DNA of 64,000 bases, from assembly GCF_004337985.1 (NCBI RefSeq), contig NW_021940918.1, positions 1,798,001 to 1,862,000 of the forward strand. The letters are read 5' to 3'. Position 1 is the first letter of the stretch. Every line of letters begins with the position of its first letter. The translations under genes were made by a program, and so were the position numbers. Under the pieces are notes generated by a model, which did no database searches, was not told the origin of the DNA, and saw only the letters and a list, made by a program, of their open reading frames with translations. Shown here one piece after another: positions 45,382-55,714 of this stretch. The DNA is from Pyricularia pennisetigena (Eukaryota; Ascomycota; Sordariomycetes; Magnaporthales; Pyriculariaceae).

Positions 45382-47505
45382 TTACCATCCGCCGTCATCA
45401 TCCGAGCCATTCTCTTCGCCGTCACCCATATCCTCCGCGTAATGGTCTACCATGCCATTACTGTTACCATCATCGTCCTCTCCGCTATCGTCGTCGGATG
45501 CAATGTGGTCTGTGGCCTCGTCGGAGCTCTCTGGTCCGTTCGAATTTGAAGCTCCATCCGAGTCTAACGGATTTTCAGTTCTATGAAGGCTTAGCCGCTC
45601 AGCAAAGGTGAGATTTCTGCCACGGTCTATGGTCGCTCCTTCATCCTCGGAATCAGAGTCGTCTTCTGTAGCAGAGGAATCAGAATGGTTGCCTCGTAAC
45701 TTGGTATCTCGTACCGGGGCACCATCGCTGCCGCTGTCGGTTTGTTCGTCTTCGTCCTCATCTTCGCTGTCAGGGGCAACTATACGTCGAGATCTGCGCT
45801 GAATCTTGGTTGGCCGAACGTCTTCATCCTCATCCTCGTCCTCCTCGTCATCTGAGTCAACCACTCGCCTCGCCTTCCGCTTTTTGGAGGGACGGACGTC
45901 GTCATCTGCATCGTCGGATTCCAAAAGTCCACCATTGCCATCGTCGTCGCCCGCATTGTCGGTCTCTGCGCCAGATGAATCTTGGGTGGGCGAGAAGCCA
46001 ATGAATAAAGGAGCGCCTGCTTCGTGCCCAAGGTCCAAGTCATCTTCGTCCCCATCTCCTGGATTTTCAGCATCCCACTCGCCGCCCTGGGGCGGGTCAG
46101 ACCGAGCATCTTGGTCGAAATCGTCGTACTCGATAAAGTCATCCATCTCACCATCGTCCTCTTCACTCTCAAGATCATCTCCGTCATGATCTTCTCTGTC
46201 ATTATCCATGTCGACCCAGTCTTCAGCATCACTATCAAGCTCGACTTCTTCATCATCGTCCAGATCTTCCAACTTGGTGTCTTTCAACCTCTGGAGCCGC
46301 CTTTGTCCTGCCCCGCACCTAAACAGCACCATAGGCCACATCTCGATGCCAGCAAGAACTTCAGAGACCATCAATGGGAACTCATCGTTCCCGTCACTGT
46401 CTTCGAAGTTGGGCGGCATCTCAGGCGGGTTGTCTTCTGAGAATTCCTCGGCCCAAACACCGAGATCAACAACCTCTGGCAAATTCTCACGGGAGTCTGG
46501 AAACTCGAACTTGTCTATCTTGGGCCATACGTAAGTAAATCTGGTTTCGGTTTCCACGCCGTAGTCGTTTTCCTCTAGGTGGCGCAGTTCGTAGGTATTG
46601 GTGGAATCTTCTTGACCACACCAGTGCATAGAGCGCATGGGCAGTTTGTTGCTGTATTTGAGCTCGTAGACTGCTTTGAGGTTGGGAAAGGTCATGAGCA
46701 AGCCGAAAATATGTGCAGGGTCGCCCAAACTGTTTGGTGGGGGGGTAATGGCCCCCCGGGAGTCCAATTTAACGTCGTGAAGAGAGAGGTGTTCGACATT
46801 CTCAGAAAACCCAGGGATCTGATAGTGTTGAGCGTTTTCTGGGCGCAGAGGATCCGGCTCCATCCAGTCTTTCCACCCATCAAGGTTTACAAGACCAACA
46901 ACGTCCTTGCTACGATTGAAGCGCACGAGCGAGCAGTCGTCATCGCAGACGGCAAGGGTGTCAGGGAGGGCCTTGAGGACGATATCGCGGCTCTCGTGGT
47001 TGATTTGCAACAGGGTAGCCACGCTTGCGTACTGCAGGACGAACACGAATTCTGGGTCTACCCGGAGTACATCTCCGATCATTCTGAGCTCGACTGTTAC
47101 TATCCGCGATTCCGCGCAAATCATAGGACTGAAAAGCTCCCAGACTCGACAGCGCAGCTCGGGAGGCAGCTGTGCGAACTGTGGAAACTCGTAATCTGTC
47201 CAGAAGCTGATGGTTTCGCTACCATCCAGCAAGCCATCTGTGCGTTTCCCGTATGCTGAGCTTCGATCTGATTCATCATCATCACCATCGTCCTCGTCAT
47301 CGCCAGACTCTGAGGCCTCGAGGTCCAGTAGGCCGCGAGCGTCGCCATGGCTTTCTTCATCCTCATTTTCATCAGAGCCAGAGTCTGAGCCTGGATCTGA
47401 GTCGACGTCCTGTTCCGAATGCGATTGCGAAGCGGACCCGGCATCACTTGGAAGCTCTCCGTCGTCGGATACGTCGGTTGCGTCGTTATCGCTGACGTCT
47501 GACAT
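45382..47505 (-). CDS. Acidic 2EXR-domain protein
   Basis: The 707-residue single-exon frame starts with an Asp/Ser-rich acidic segment (residues 1-95). It then has a 2EXR domain beginning FPQFAQLPPELRCRVWELF, a motif found in large fungal families of unknown function. The middle (about 100-400) looks globular. The C-terminal 300 residues are extremely rich in Asp/Glu/Ser with two short basic clusters (RPSKKRKARR, RPTKIQRRSRR). These resemble nuclear signals inside an acidic disordered tail, as in histone-binding or nucleolar proteins. The stop is TAA or TAG-type at 45382-45384. The gene is convergent with the short-chain dehydrogenase and divergent from the HET-domain gene. No function can be assigned; the nuclear location is inferred. 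Confidence 0.85.
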   Translation of the reverse strand: MSDVSDNDATDVSDDGELPSDAGSASQSHSEQDVDSDPGSDSGSDENEDEESHGDARGLLDLEASESGDDEDDGDDDESDRSSAYGKRTDGLLDGSETISFWTDYEFPQFAQLPPELRCRVWELFSPMICAESRIVTVELRMIGDVLRVDPEFVFVLQYASVATLLQINHESRDIVLKALPDTLAVCDDDCSLVRFNRSKDVVGLVNLDGWKDWMEPDPLRPENAQHYQIPGFSENVEHLSLHDVKLDSRGAITPPPNSLGDPAHIFGLLMTFPNLKAVYELKYSNKLPMRSMHWCGQEDSTNTYELRHLEENDYGVETETRFTYVWPKIDKFEFPDSRENLPEVVDLGVWAEEFSEDNPPEMPPNFEDSDGNDEFPLMVSEVLAGIEMWPMVLFRCGAGQRRLQRLKDTKLEDLDDDEEVELDSDAEDWVDMDNDREDHDGDDLESEEDDGEMDDFIEYDDFDQDARSDPPQGGEWDAENPGDGDEDDLDLGHEAGAPLFIGFSPTQDSSGAETDNAGDDDGNGGLLESDDADDDVRPSKKRKARRVVDSDDEEDEDEDEDVRPTKIQRRSRRIVAPDSEDEDEDEQTDSGSDGAPVRDTKLRGNHSDSSATEDDSDSEDEGATIDRGRNLTFAERLSLHRTENPLDSDGASNSNGPESSDEATDHIASDDDSGEDDDGNSNGMVDHYAEDMGDGEENGSDDDGGW

Positions 47506-48137
47506 GTTGAAATGTATGCTGCCACTGCGATAGCTGATGTGGGTTTCAGATAGCCTCGATTGGCGGCTTTAAATTCTGAAAATACCAAGCAAAGCAGCTA
47601 GAAGTGAAAATAGAATGAGAGCAATCCTTGTCTAGGCCACCTGAATGCAACCTGATATTGCGACTCTGCGGTGCGTGGAAGAAACAGAAGGGGAAAAGAA
47701 GTACCAGGCCTAGACGAGTCTGTTGAGGCAGCAAACACGTGCACCCAAGCGCGACGCGACTGACTGAGTTCGGATGCCCCGCCCCACAAACCTGGTAAGT
47801 GCGTGCATGGGATGGGACGGGACTGGCTTCCTCCAATGGAAATCCGTTGCCTGTTGCCTGTTGCCTGTTGGATTGTACGATGGTATGAATGAATAAGCAT
47901 ACTTATTGAGCAGGCATGATCCCTGAATAGTGCATAAATCCCTGCGGAGCCCCGCTTTGTCCATCCACCATATTCATTACCGTTCATCAGATTCTGCCAG
48001 GGCACTAATTGCAGGCAGTACTTTACTCCCTTCAGGTCTGACTTTCAGTGGTCAAATCAAGTCAAAACCCTGTCGCTATCAACCCGACTGTTCGGCATGC
48101 ACGCCTACAATCAACAAATGCATGCCAGAAGTCTAGC
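47506..48137. promoter_or_regulatory. Divergent intergenic region, 2EXR and HET genes
   Basis: A 632-nt region between two divergent starts. It contains a short TGTTGCC tandem (three units near 47845-47868). No gene is supported. Confidence 0.45.
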
Positions 48138-50060
48138 ATGCGGCTGCTAAGTGCTACAAACCTCACCCTTGAGAAATTCGACGATGACACAAGAATTCCG
48201 CTGTATGCCATCTTGTCCCACACTTGGGGTGACGACGAGATAACGGCCCAAGATGTCCTCTCTGGGGAGCCCAGTCGCTTCAAGAACCGTGAAAGCTTCT
48301 CTAAAATCGAGGGTTGCTGCCGCCAGGCTGTGCGCGATGGCTTGGGATACGTCTGGGTCGATACCTGCTGCATCGACAAGACCAGCAGCGCCGAGCTCTC
48401 CGAAGCAATCAACAGCATGTTTCGCTGGTATCGTAACGCGGCCTTGTGCTATGCTTATCTTGCAGACGTGACATCCCCTCTGGCCGAGAATTACGACACC
48501 GGGTCTTCAACTGAAGCATCTGGCCACCATGGCAAAGTCGTCGTCGCGTCCACTTATCAAACCTACCAGTCGTGCCGTTGGTTCACCAGAGGTTGGACCC
48601 TACAAGAGCTCATTGCCCCTGGGGAGGTCATCTTCTTCGACGCCAAGTGGCGCCGCATCGGCAGCAAATCCAAGGATCTTTCTGCTATAGAGAAGATCAC
48701 CGGCATAGGTCGTCGCTTTCTGCAAGATGTGGAGGAGTTGCAACGGGCTAGCGTGGCCCAACGGATGAGCTGGGCCTCCAAGCGCCGTACGACTCGCCGG
48801 GAGGACCGCGCATACTGTCTGCTCGGCATTTTTGGCATCAACATGCCGCTTCTCTACGGTGAAGGCGACCGAGCCTTTATTCGCCTACAAGAGGAGATAA
48901 TGAAGGACTCGGATGACCAGTCGCTGTTTGCGTGGGGACTGGGAATCCCACTCGACGACGGAGATCAGGGTAATGCTGGTGGTTTGTTCGCCTACTCCCC
49001 CGAAGCCTTTCAACGGGGCTCATCCATATCATTCTGGGGCCAGCTGTCTGCAACCAAACCTGCACATCATTTCATGACAAATAAGGGCCTTCGAATTGAA
49101 TTTCCTATTCTTGCCGAGGGGCCTGACAACGAGACGGCATACGCCATACTTGATTGTATCAGCGACAACAAGTTTGTCGCCATTCCAATATCGCGCGCCT
49201 ATCACAATGATGTCTTCCAAAGAACCCGGGCTTGCGCACCAAGGACCGTGTCGCGTAAGACGCGCAAGCGTGCGGTGAACAAGCTGCTTTACCTGCAAAA
49301 GGGTCTTCCAGGCAGCTCGCTGACCATGTATTTCAGCACCATCACAGTGTATACGCAGTCGCTACACAACCAGGACTACAGGCTCATCGACGTCTATCCG
49401 CCGCACGCGGCTCTCAAGATCGAGCCCGACTCGATACAGTGTGGAGATTCTCATCGTGTTCTTCTCCTCTTTGGCCATAAAAGTCGACCACGTCGCAGGG
49501 TTGCTCTGCTCATCACTGCCAAATACACTCAGGAACAAAACCATCTTTCCCGCCCTCAGTTACAACAAGTCAGTAGTCAAGTTGCTCTGGGACCTCGGCT
49601 TGGGCGCGTTGTTGACTTGGTGCTCGATAACGGGCTATGGCATCTGGAACGCAGCATCCAGTTTGACCGCCAGGTCGACGTCTGTGGAGACATTTTCCAG
49701 ACTCATACTCACCAAATGGAAGGCTCCACCAGCTGGGTTGTGGATATCGACGTGGAACGAGAGACCTCGCTGGCATCGGCCGATTCTCCATGGCACGATC
49801 AGGACTCGGAAAGTGACGGGTTTGAGCACATCTCAATGGCCGCCATTGCATCCATGTTCAACAACACAAACAGGGATTTCCGACAGCGAGAGGCCTGGGT
49901 CCGGCGTCAGGAACGGGAAAGAGAGCGCCGCGGTCGGACAACTACGGGACTGGTAGTTGCAGCAACAATTGGTGCACTGATCGCCTTGTTGTGGGCATAC
50001 ATGATTTCTATGCCAGACCGGAGTGGTCTTTTTTCATTGGATTTAACAGACTGCTTTTGA
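48138..50060 (+). CDS. HET-domain protein with C-terminal transmembrane segment
   Basis: HET domains trigger programmed cell death in vegetative incompatibility and related fungal immune reactions. The single-exon 640-residue product begins MRLLSATNLTLEKF, the usual HET leader, at the first ATG of the frame. The domain shows YAILSHTWGDDEITAQDV, then GYVWVDTCCIDKTSSAELSE and NSMFRWYRNAALCYAYLADV. The third block is WFTRGWTLQELIAP, with REDRAYCLLGIFGINMPLLYGEG after it. The remaining half is unlike a NACHT or repeat receptor. It ends in an Arg-rich stretch (RRQERERERRGR) directly before a hydrophobic helix at about 605-624 (LVVAATIGALIALLWAYMIS) and a short tail, suggesting tail-anchored membrane localisation. 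No partner gene is obvious. Confidence 0.9.
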   Translation: MRLLSATNLTLEKFDDDTRIPLYAILSHTWGDDEITAQDVLSGEPSRFKNRESFSKIEGCCRQAVRDGLGYVWVDTCCIDKTSSAELSEAINSMFRWYRNAALCYAYLADVTSPLAENYDTGSSTEASGHHGKVVVASTYQTYQSCRWFTRGWTLQELIAPGEVIFFDAKWRRIGSKSKDLSAIEKITGIGRRFLQDVEELQRASVAQRMSWASKRRTTRREDRAYCLLGIFGINMPLLYGEGDRAFIRLQEEIMKDSDDQSLFAWGLGIPLDDGDQGNAGGLFAYSPEAFQRGSSISFWGQLSATKPAHHFMTNKGLRIEFPILAEGPDNETAYAILDCISDNKFVAIPISRAYHNDVFQRTRACAPRTVSRKTRKRAVNKLLYLQKGLPGSSLTMYFSTITVYTQSLHNQDYRLIDVYPPHAALKIEPDSIQCGDSHRVLLLFGHKSRPRRRVALLITAKYTQEQNHLSRPQLQQVSSQVALGPRLGRVVDLVLDNGLWHLERSIQFDRQVDVCGDIFQTHTHQMEGSTSWVVDIDVERETSLASADSPWHDQDSESDGFEHISMAAIASMFNNTNRDFRQREAWVRRQERERERRGRTTTGLVVAATIGALIALLWAYMISMPDRSGLFSLDLTDCF

Positions 50061-50232
50061 GCAGTTCTCGAAACACAGATAAGCTTTGTTCATTACGGAG
50101 CCTTTTCCTCCCCCGACTCGCTTGCTCGGTCGCTCGACCTATGTCGCACAATGCGGACGGTAACAACCGATTTGCCGTCGACGGCTGATAAACGCGATTA
50201 CAGCTGCAGCGGGGTATATGTTGGAGCAGTGA

Positions 50233-50457
50233 ACGTCATTCATCTCGGACGTCTCGGACATTTATGTTGTCACGGGAGGCTCCAGCGGCATTGGCGTAGA
50301 GACTGTCAAAAAGTTGGCGGGTCGAAGTAGTCAAATTATCGTCTTGGATGTCTTGTCCCTCAGCTGCTCAGATGGCATGATGATTGGAACATGTCACAGT
50401 CAATATTCAACGATGGATGAAGTACAAGAACGCATGCAAGTGTCTGTTACTGTATGA
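50233..50457 (+). pseudogene. Relic of a short-chain dehydrogenase (N-terminal Rossmann fragment)
   Basis: One open frame without a proper start reads SDIYVVTGGSSGIGVETVKK, an unmistakable SDR cofactor loop (T-G-G-S-S-G-I-G), then AGRSSQIIVLDVLSLSC. The similarity then fades and the frame stops at about 50457. No downstream catalytic Ser/Tyr/Lys region is present before the P450 gene. It is best read as a truncated remnant left beside the P450. A cryptic exon of a longer gene is less likely. Confidence 0.6.
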
Positions 50458-50593
50458 TGGCCAAAAAGGAGAGAGGTTACTTGATGTGTGATTTATTCCT
50501 CACCAACTCTCTCCTGTTCATCTCTCCGCACACGTATACTGACAGCGTCCTCAAACCCCGGCACATGTGTACATGTCATATCATGATGGCACC

Positions 50594-52327
50594 TCAGTCT
50601 CCAGACTCCTTCTTCATCTGCTGGTAGTAAGTGCTGAAGCGATAGCGACTCTCGCCATCCAACGGCTTCAGCTCCACGAGCGCATCGAGCCCCTCCCTCT
50701 CCACCGTCCGCCTGATCTCGTCGCTCCTGGGCGTGATGTCGCACAAGAACGGCTGGGGCCTCATGTTCAGGCCGTTTGTAAAGGCAAAGATGTCGACGGG
50801 GACCTCGGCGCCCGTGGCCGGGTCGCGCTTCTTGCGCATGTCAAAGGCCCACAGCAGCCTCGCGACCGTGATCCAGACGCCCTGCTCCGCCAGCGCCTGG
50901 CCGCTGCAGACGCGCCTGCCCCAGCCAAAAGTCATGTATCCCCTGTCCCCCGGGAACGGCCTCTGCCACGCCGAGCCCTCGACGAAGCGGTCGGGCTCGA
51001 AGCGGTCCGGGTCCGGAAAGTCGCGCGGGTTGCGGTGGATGGCCCACAAGTTGCCCTGCACCCAGCTGTTGGCGGGAACGTGCCAGCCCTTGTACTGGTC
51101 ATCGGCCGTCGGCGAGTGCGGCTGCCCGCCGATGATGGCCACGGGCCGCCAACGGAACAGCTCCTTGACGAAGGCGTTGACGTACGGCAGGTCCGGCTGG
51201 TCGCCGAAGCTGGGCGAGCGGCCGTGGCCGACCACGCGGTCGAGCTCGCGCCGGGCCTTTTGCGCCGGCTCGGGGAAGGCGCAGCACGCCAGGACAAAGG
51301 TCACGAGCGTGCTGGCGCTCGTGTCGGAGCCCGCGCCGAACAGGTTGCCCGTCAGGTTGGAGATCTCGTTGATCGGGAGGTTGTACTTGTCGTTCTCGGC
51401 AAAGAGCGTGTGCACGTAGGGCTTGGGGATGCTCCGCCTCTGCTCGTCGGTCCTGCCGTCCAGCTGGTCGACCGCCTCCCGGGCGAGCGAGTGCCAAAAG
51501 TAGTGGCCTCCCTTGCGGCCTCTCGCCCCCAGGCCCTTCATCCACGGCATGCTGCGGGGAAACCTGGCCAGGAACGGGAACGTCTCCATGAGCATGGGGA
51601 ACTTCTTGCCCGGCACGTTGAGCTCGGCCGCGAGCTGCATGACGGCGATGACTTCTGTGATGATGGGGTCCGAGGACGAAGCGACGCGGCGGCCAAAGGC
51701 GAGGATGGAGACGACGCTGGTGGCGTAGCGCTCGAGGTGCGCGACGAACGCGGCCGGGTCGCGCAGCACGTCTAGGGCGACGACCCTGCTCTCGGCGTCC
51801 TGCACGTCGCGGTACCGCCGGACGACCTGCGTGCCGACACCGAGGTGCATGAGCCTGCGGTGGACGCGCCAGTGGTCCCGCTCGGCCTGGTCCCTGGTTC
51901 GCATCGTCACCAGGTTGGCCTGGCCGGTACCCAGCTCGCCAAACACCACCATCCGCGGGCGCGACGAGTAGAGCTGCGCCTTCTTTTCCAGCATTTCGTG
52001 CGCGCACCACGCGTCGCAGATCCAGACGGTCGGGTTGCGCCCGATCCAGACCGTCACCAGCGGCGCCTTGTACCTTTTGGAAAGCTCATCGAACCAGACC
52101 CACGGCTTGCTGTCGGGGAGCGAAAAAGTGTTGCCGATTATGGGCAGGGGAAAGGGGCCCGGGGGCATCCGGGAGCGGAGGTAGAGCATATAGCCATAGT
52201 CGATTATCAGGGCCGTGACGGCGATGATGAGCAATGAAAGGGGGAGTAGTTTGCTCAGAGGAACGCTTGATAAAATTTCCTGAGGCTTTTCCAGCAAAGA
52301 CTGGCTGGTTAGGCGATCGAAGAGCAT
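50594..52327 (-). CDS. Cytochrome P450 monooxygenase (CYP64/CYP620-like)
   Basis: This is an ER-bound heme monooxygenase of 577 residues in one exon. It has an N-terminal hydrophobic anchor at about 29-50 (LPLSLLIIAVTALII), the hinge RSRMPPGPFPLPIIGN, I-helix GAGSDTSAST (332-340), K-helix E389-L-F-R392, the FEPDRF motif and the heme loop FGWGRRVCSG with Cys 474. The layout (PPGPxxLPxxGN, DQYKGWHVPANSWVQGNLWAI, ITPRSDEIRRTVERE) is that of secondary-metabolism P450s related to O-methylsterigmatocystin oxidoreductase. It faces the SDR relic and is co-oriented with the subtilisin gene. No core biosynthetic enzyme is nearby, so it may be an orphan of a dispersed or eroded cluster. Confidence 0.92.
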   Translation of the reverse strand: MLFDRLTSQSLLEKPQEILSSVPLSKLLPLSLLIIAVTALIIDYGYMLYLRSRMPPGPFPLPIIGNTFSLPDSKPWVWFDELSKRYKAPLVTVWIGRNPTVWICDAWCAHEMLEKKAQLYSSRPRMVVFGELGTGQANLVTMRTRDQAERDHWRVHRRLMHLGVGTQVVRRYRDVQDAESRVVALDVLRDPAAFVAHLERYATSVVSILAFGRRVASSSDPIITEVIAVMQLAAELNVPGKKFPMLMETFPFLARFPRSMPWMKGLGARGRKGGHYFWHSLAREAVDQLDGRTDEQRRSIPKPYVHTLFAENDKYNLPINEISNLTGNLFGAGSDTSASTLVTFVLACCAFPEPAQKARRELDRVVGHGRSPSFGDQPDLPYVNAFVKELFRWRPVAIIGGQPHSPTADDQYKGWHVPANSWVQGNLWAIHRNPRDFPDPDRFEPDRFVEGSAWQRPFPGDRGYMTFGWGRRVCSGQALAEQGVWITVARLLWAFDMRKKRDPATGAEVPVDIFAFTNGLNMRPQPFLCDITPRSDEIRRTVEREGLDALVELKPLDGESRYRFSTYYQQMKKESGD

Positions 52328-52868
52328 GATAGACGTCAGGGATGAGAAATCTGCTTGGCTGTTGAGCTCGCGCGCGTAGCAGTTTCAGTTGTTCATCTAG
52401 CTCACCGCGAGTACGAAGGTTTGCTTTTCTTACATTGGGGATCTATCAGGTTCCCCTCGGTCGGAGCCAATGTCGGATGGAACGCAAGACTCCAGTGATC
52501 ACATACCATCACATATCAAACAAAATGGTTTCCATCTCTGTGTGGTTGCAGCATCTCCACATTGTTGTGCTTGCTGTAGGTGATGCCATAAAATGCGGGG
52601 GATAAAGAAGAATACGATGCACATTCTTCGGCTTCAATTTGCGGTTGTTTGCGGGGTTTGATGTGCAGCAACTGTACCCCCCGACCACAAGTGAGTATGA
52701 ATTTCGGCAGTATTCAGCCGATAACCAGAGACCAAAACTTCCAGGGGAGGCGATTGTTCCACCAGCACCAGATCAAGGGCATTAATTATGTGGGGGCGAG
52801 GGTTAAAGAAAGGAAATAAAGATGAATTATAGTGATATAGGTTGATACGTGCATACACGCATATGCAT
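52328..52868. other. Spacer between P450 and subtilisin genes
   Basis: A 541-nt region holding the P450 promoter and the 3' side of the subtilisin gene. No gene is seen. Confidence 0.55.
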
Positions 52869-54228
52869 CTACTTGCCGCTTCCATTGTACACCAGTACAT
52901 TTGGAGAGCCTTTGGGGTCCGTCACCACGCCTTTGTGGCCTAAAGCCACAAGCCTGGCCTTGACATCATTAGGACTGGCAAGGCCACCCTCGAGTGCCCT
53001 CAAGTAACTGATCAAGCCCGCGACCAGAGGCGTTGCCATACTGGTACCAGTGGTGGACCGCGTCTCAGTGTCAGATCTCCAGCCAGCGCTGAGGATGTCC
53101 TCGCCTGGGGCGAAGACATCCAGTTCGGGGCCCCAATTGCTTCCGTAGATGTTTGGAATGATCTGGGAGCGTCGACGGTCGGCGCGCGTCATGCCGACCG
53201 TGATCGTCTCGGCAATGCGCGCTGGGCTCATGTTTGCTGCGGGCGAGTCGGAATTCCCGGCCGCCGATACACTGACAATGCCCTGATTCCAGGCAGCGCG
53301 AACCAACGCCTCGAGAGAGCTAGAGGGCCCATTGGTCGCTACGGTCCTGGTCAGTTGACGTGATGCCCCAGATACACTTTGTCGCAAACAGGCGTGATGG
53401 GCTGATACAAGACTTACATAGAGACAGATTTATAACCGATGATGCAGCTGCATTGCGAGCGAGAATGTCATTGACTGCCCATGTAATGCCCGCCAAAGTC
53501 CATGAAGCTTGGCCCTATGATTGGCTCAGGATATTAGCAACGTCGTCTTGAAGCATACCAAGCGCTCAGAAAAGGGGGCGACTCACAATTCCGTCCGATC
53601 CAAAAACCTTGACAGCAACGAGCTGTGCTTTTTTGGCAACACCATATGTCTTACCCGCCACGGTACCAGCCACATGAGTACCATGTCCTTCCCCATCCTC
53701 CTCGAATGCGGTGCCACCCGTGACGCCGCTGAAGCCGAATCGGGCGCGCCCCTCAAATTCCTGGTGCGAAATGCGAACTCCCGTGTCGACGACGTACACA
53801 GTCTGGCCGGCACCGGCACTATCATCATACACGTAGTCCTTGGCGCCCGCAGCACTGTGGGAAACGTCGGACAAGCTCCATACCCCTGAGGGCGACTGCG
53901 TTGTCAATGCACGTGGCTCCAAGTCCGATTCCGTCCCATTGAAGTCCTGGACGCTGATGTAAAAGTCGGGTTCAACCGACAGCACGTCATCACGTCCCGA
54001 GAGGGCGGCTGCGTCTTCGGTAGTGAGTGCCGTGGCCGCGTAGGCATTGAAATCTTGGCCGATGCTGAAGGACTGGATGGTCGAGTCGCGTTTGCGAAGG
54101 AGAGAACGCACGGCTCGGTGGTGCGCCGTGGCGGATGTGCCTGGCTTGAGCTGGACGATGTAGCTGCCAGGGACAATTTCGAGTGCAGTGGCAAGGCCAA
54201 TGAGGAAAGTGACGATAATTGTCTTCAT
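52869..54228 (-). CDS. Secreted subtilisin-like serine protease (proteinase K family, S8)
   Basis: This is an extracellular endopeptidase made as a preproenzyme. Exons are 54228-53587, 53514-53418 and 53338-52869, giving 402 residues. The third exon uses the GTAG acceptor that restores INLSLSTNGPSSSLEALV. Residues 1-15 are a signal peptide and about 22-98 an I9 inhibitor prodomain (GSYIVQLKPGTS...LSVEPDFY). The mature protease starts near 105. The catalytic triad is D148 (VYVVDTGV), H182 (GHGTHVAG) and S346 (TTGTSMATP), with the oxyanion Asn in SAAGNSD. All are intact. The length is standard for fungal proteinase-K-like enzymes, which degrade host or environmental protein. Confidence 0.93.
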
Positions 54229-54649
54229 GGTGGCGGCTGCTGCTGCGAAGGGACTGGAACCGAGCTGAGAACGAGTGCCGTCACCCTCGTGTCCGCCTCG
54301 GGCAGACGGCCGCCAAAGGCCAGAATTATATACGCCATGGTCGTCATCGGATTGTCCCTGAGATGCGCAGCAAGCTGCCTACCCGATTATGGGAAGTGGA
54401 CCAGGTTGAAATGATGAATCCATGCGCAGCCCTGAGGCATACTTACGGTCCTGCTCGATTTGGTACTGTTCTCCTTGGTGGAGCGGGGCTTCGGTGGGCT
54501 TGAACACTTGGTAGGTGCAGGAAATGGGGAAGAGTCTGGGGCATGAACAGAGCCTGTGCCCACCTCTTTCTTGCTGACCAGCTGTTGCTACATGAAGGGA
54601 AGGAGGGATAAAAAAGATAGGGAACGATTTTTATTTGTTTTCTTTTCTG

Positions 54650-54682
<33 letters not shown>

Positions 54683-55714
54683 TTAGTCAGATACATCTCT
54701 GAATGCAGGCTCAATTTTTTAACAGATGAGGCGCATTCGTCATGGCCCTGCTTGCTCTCGCAACGCGCCAGGAAAACGCCAAGCTGATGATTTCCGAGCC
54801 GTCGATGCAGGGCATGCATTCCGGCAACGATAAAAAGGGGCAACCCAAACCCTAACCCTCGGGGACTAGTGATTCTTGTCCGCCGCACCTACCGGTTCAT
54901 GTCTCTTCGTTGCAATCAAGCACAGCCCAAGCTTAAATGTTACCGTGCCATCACGAGAAAAACCTAGCGGTGTCTTGACTCAAGCTGCGTGAAAAACATC
55001 AGCTAACCCGGGTTTTCATTGTCTTGTGAGTAACATGAGGGGTTAGACTGTTGAGTTAATATTGATCTCTGCATCAAAAGAAAAAAGAAGAAAAAAACGC
55101 TTTGTTGAATTCTTCGCATCAATTGATTACCATTTTGCCATCTTATATAGATCGGCACTGGTGACAACATGGAGTTCTTGGACTCTCCGTGTTCGGACAT
55201 GCCCATAACACTGGTAATCACTCCTGATAGCACTGTCGAGCTCATCATGGAAACTACATAGTCAATTGACCAATCAGTCGTCAATCATTCGACAAGGTAC
55301 CACGGTCTGCGCCGGTCCAGGAACCAATATGCGCGGCGCGAGCCCACAATTGCGGAGAGATTTGGTCGTGTTCCCAATCATATCGCCTGTCCAGCCCTAC
55401 CAACCTGATTCAATACTTGCAGTTGCCGCGCCGCGGTTCTCAATCCCCGCTGGACCCCAGGAACCTGGCCTGCTCACGGTCGGGGAAGGGTCCGATGGCG
55501 AGCGACAGGAGGAAGAGTGAGGTATTGAAAGAAGGAGCCTCGTCCTGCTCATTTCGTCTTCTTCTTCATTGTCCTTCTTCCGCTCGGTCACCACAGGACG
55601 AGGCCTCAGAGAAATAGCTTCACTGCCATATTTCTCCTCCCGAAAGCCTGCCTCCTGTTGACTACTGTCACCTGGGAGTTATACGGTAGCATCACCGACT
55701 TTCCTGCCGCCACG
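54229..55714. promoter_or_regulatory. Divergent intergenic region, subtilisin and carboxylesterase
   Basis: About 1.5 kb between two divergent secreted-enzyme genes. It contains a 29-nt A tract (54650-54678). CT-rich DNA precedes the esterase start. No gene is supported. Confidence 0.5.
54650..54678. repeat. Homopolymer A tract (29 nt)
   Basis: An uninterrupted A run about 420 nt upstream of the subtilisin start; it reads as T on that gene's coding strand. Confidence 0.85.

Noticed and set aside
48048..48137. Upstream extension of the HET frame
   Set aside because: Starts with GTG only; the ATG at 48138 gives the standard HET N-terminus.
50567..51775. 402-codon plus-strand frame opposite the P450
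   Set aside because: Antisense shadow; all P450 motifs are on the minus strand.
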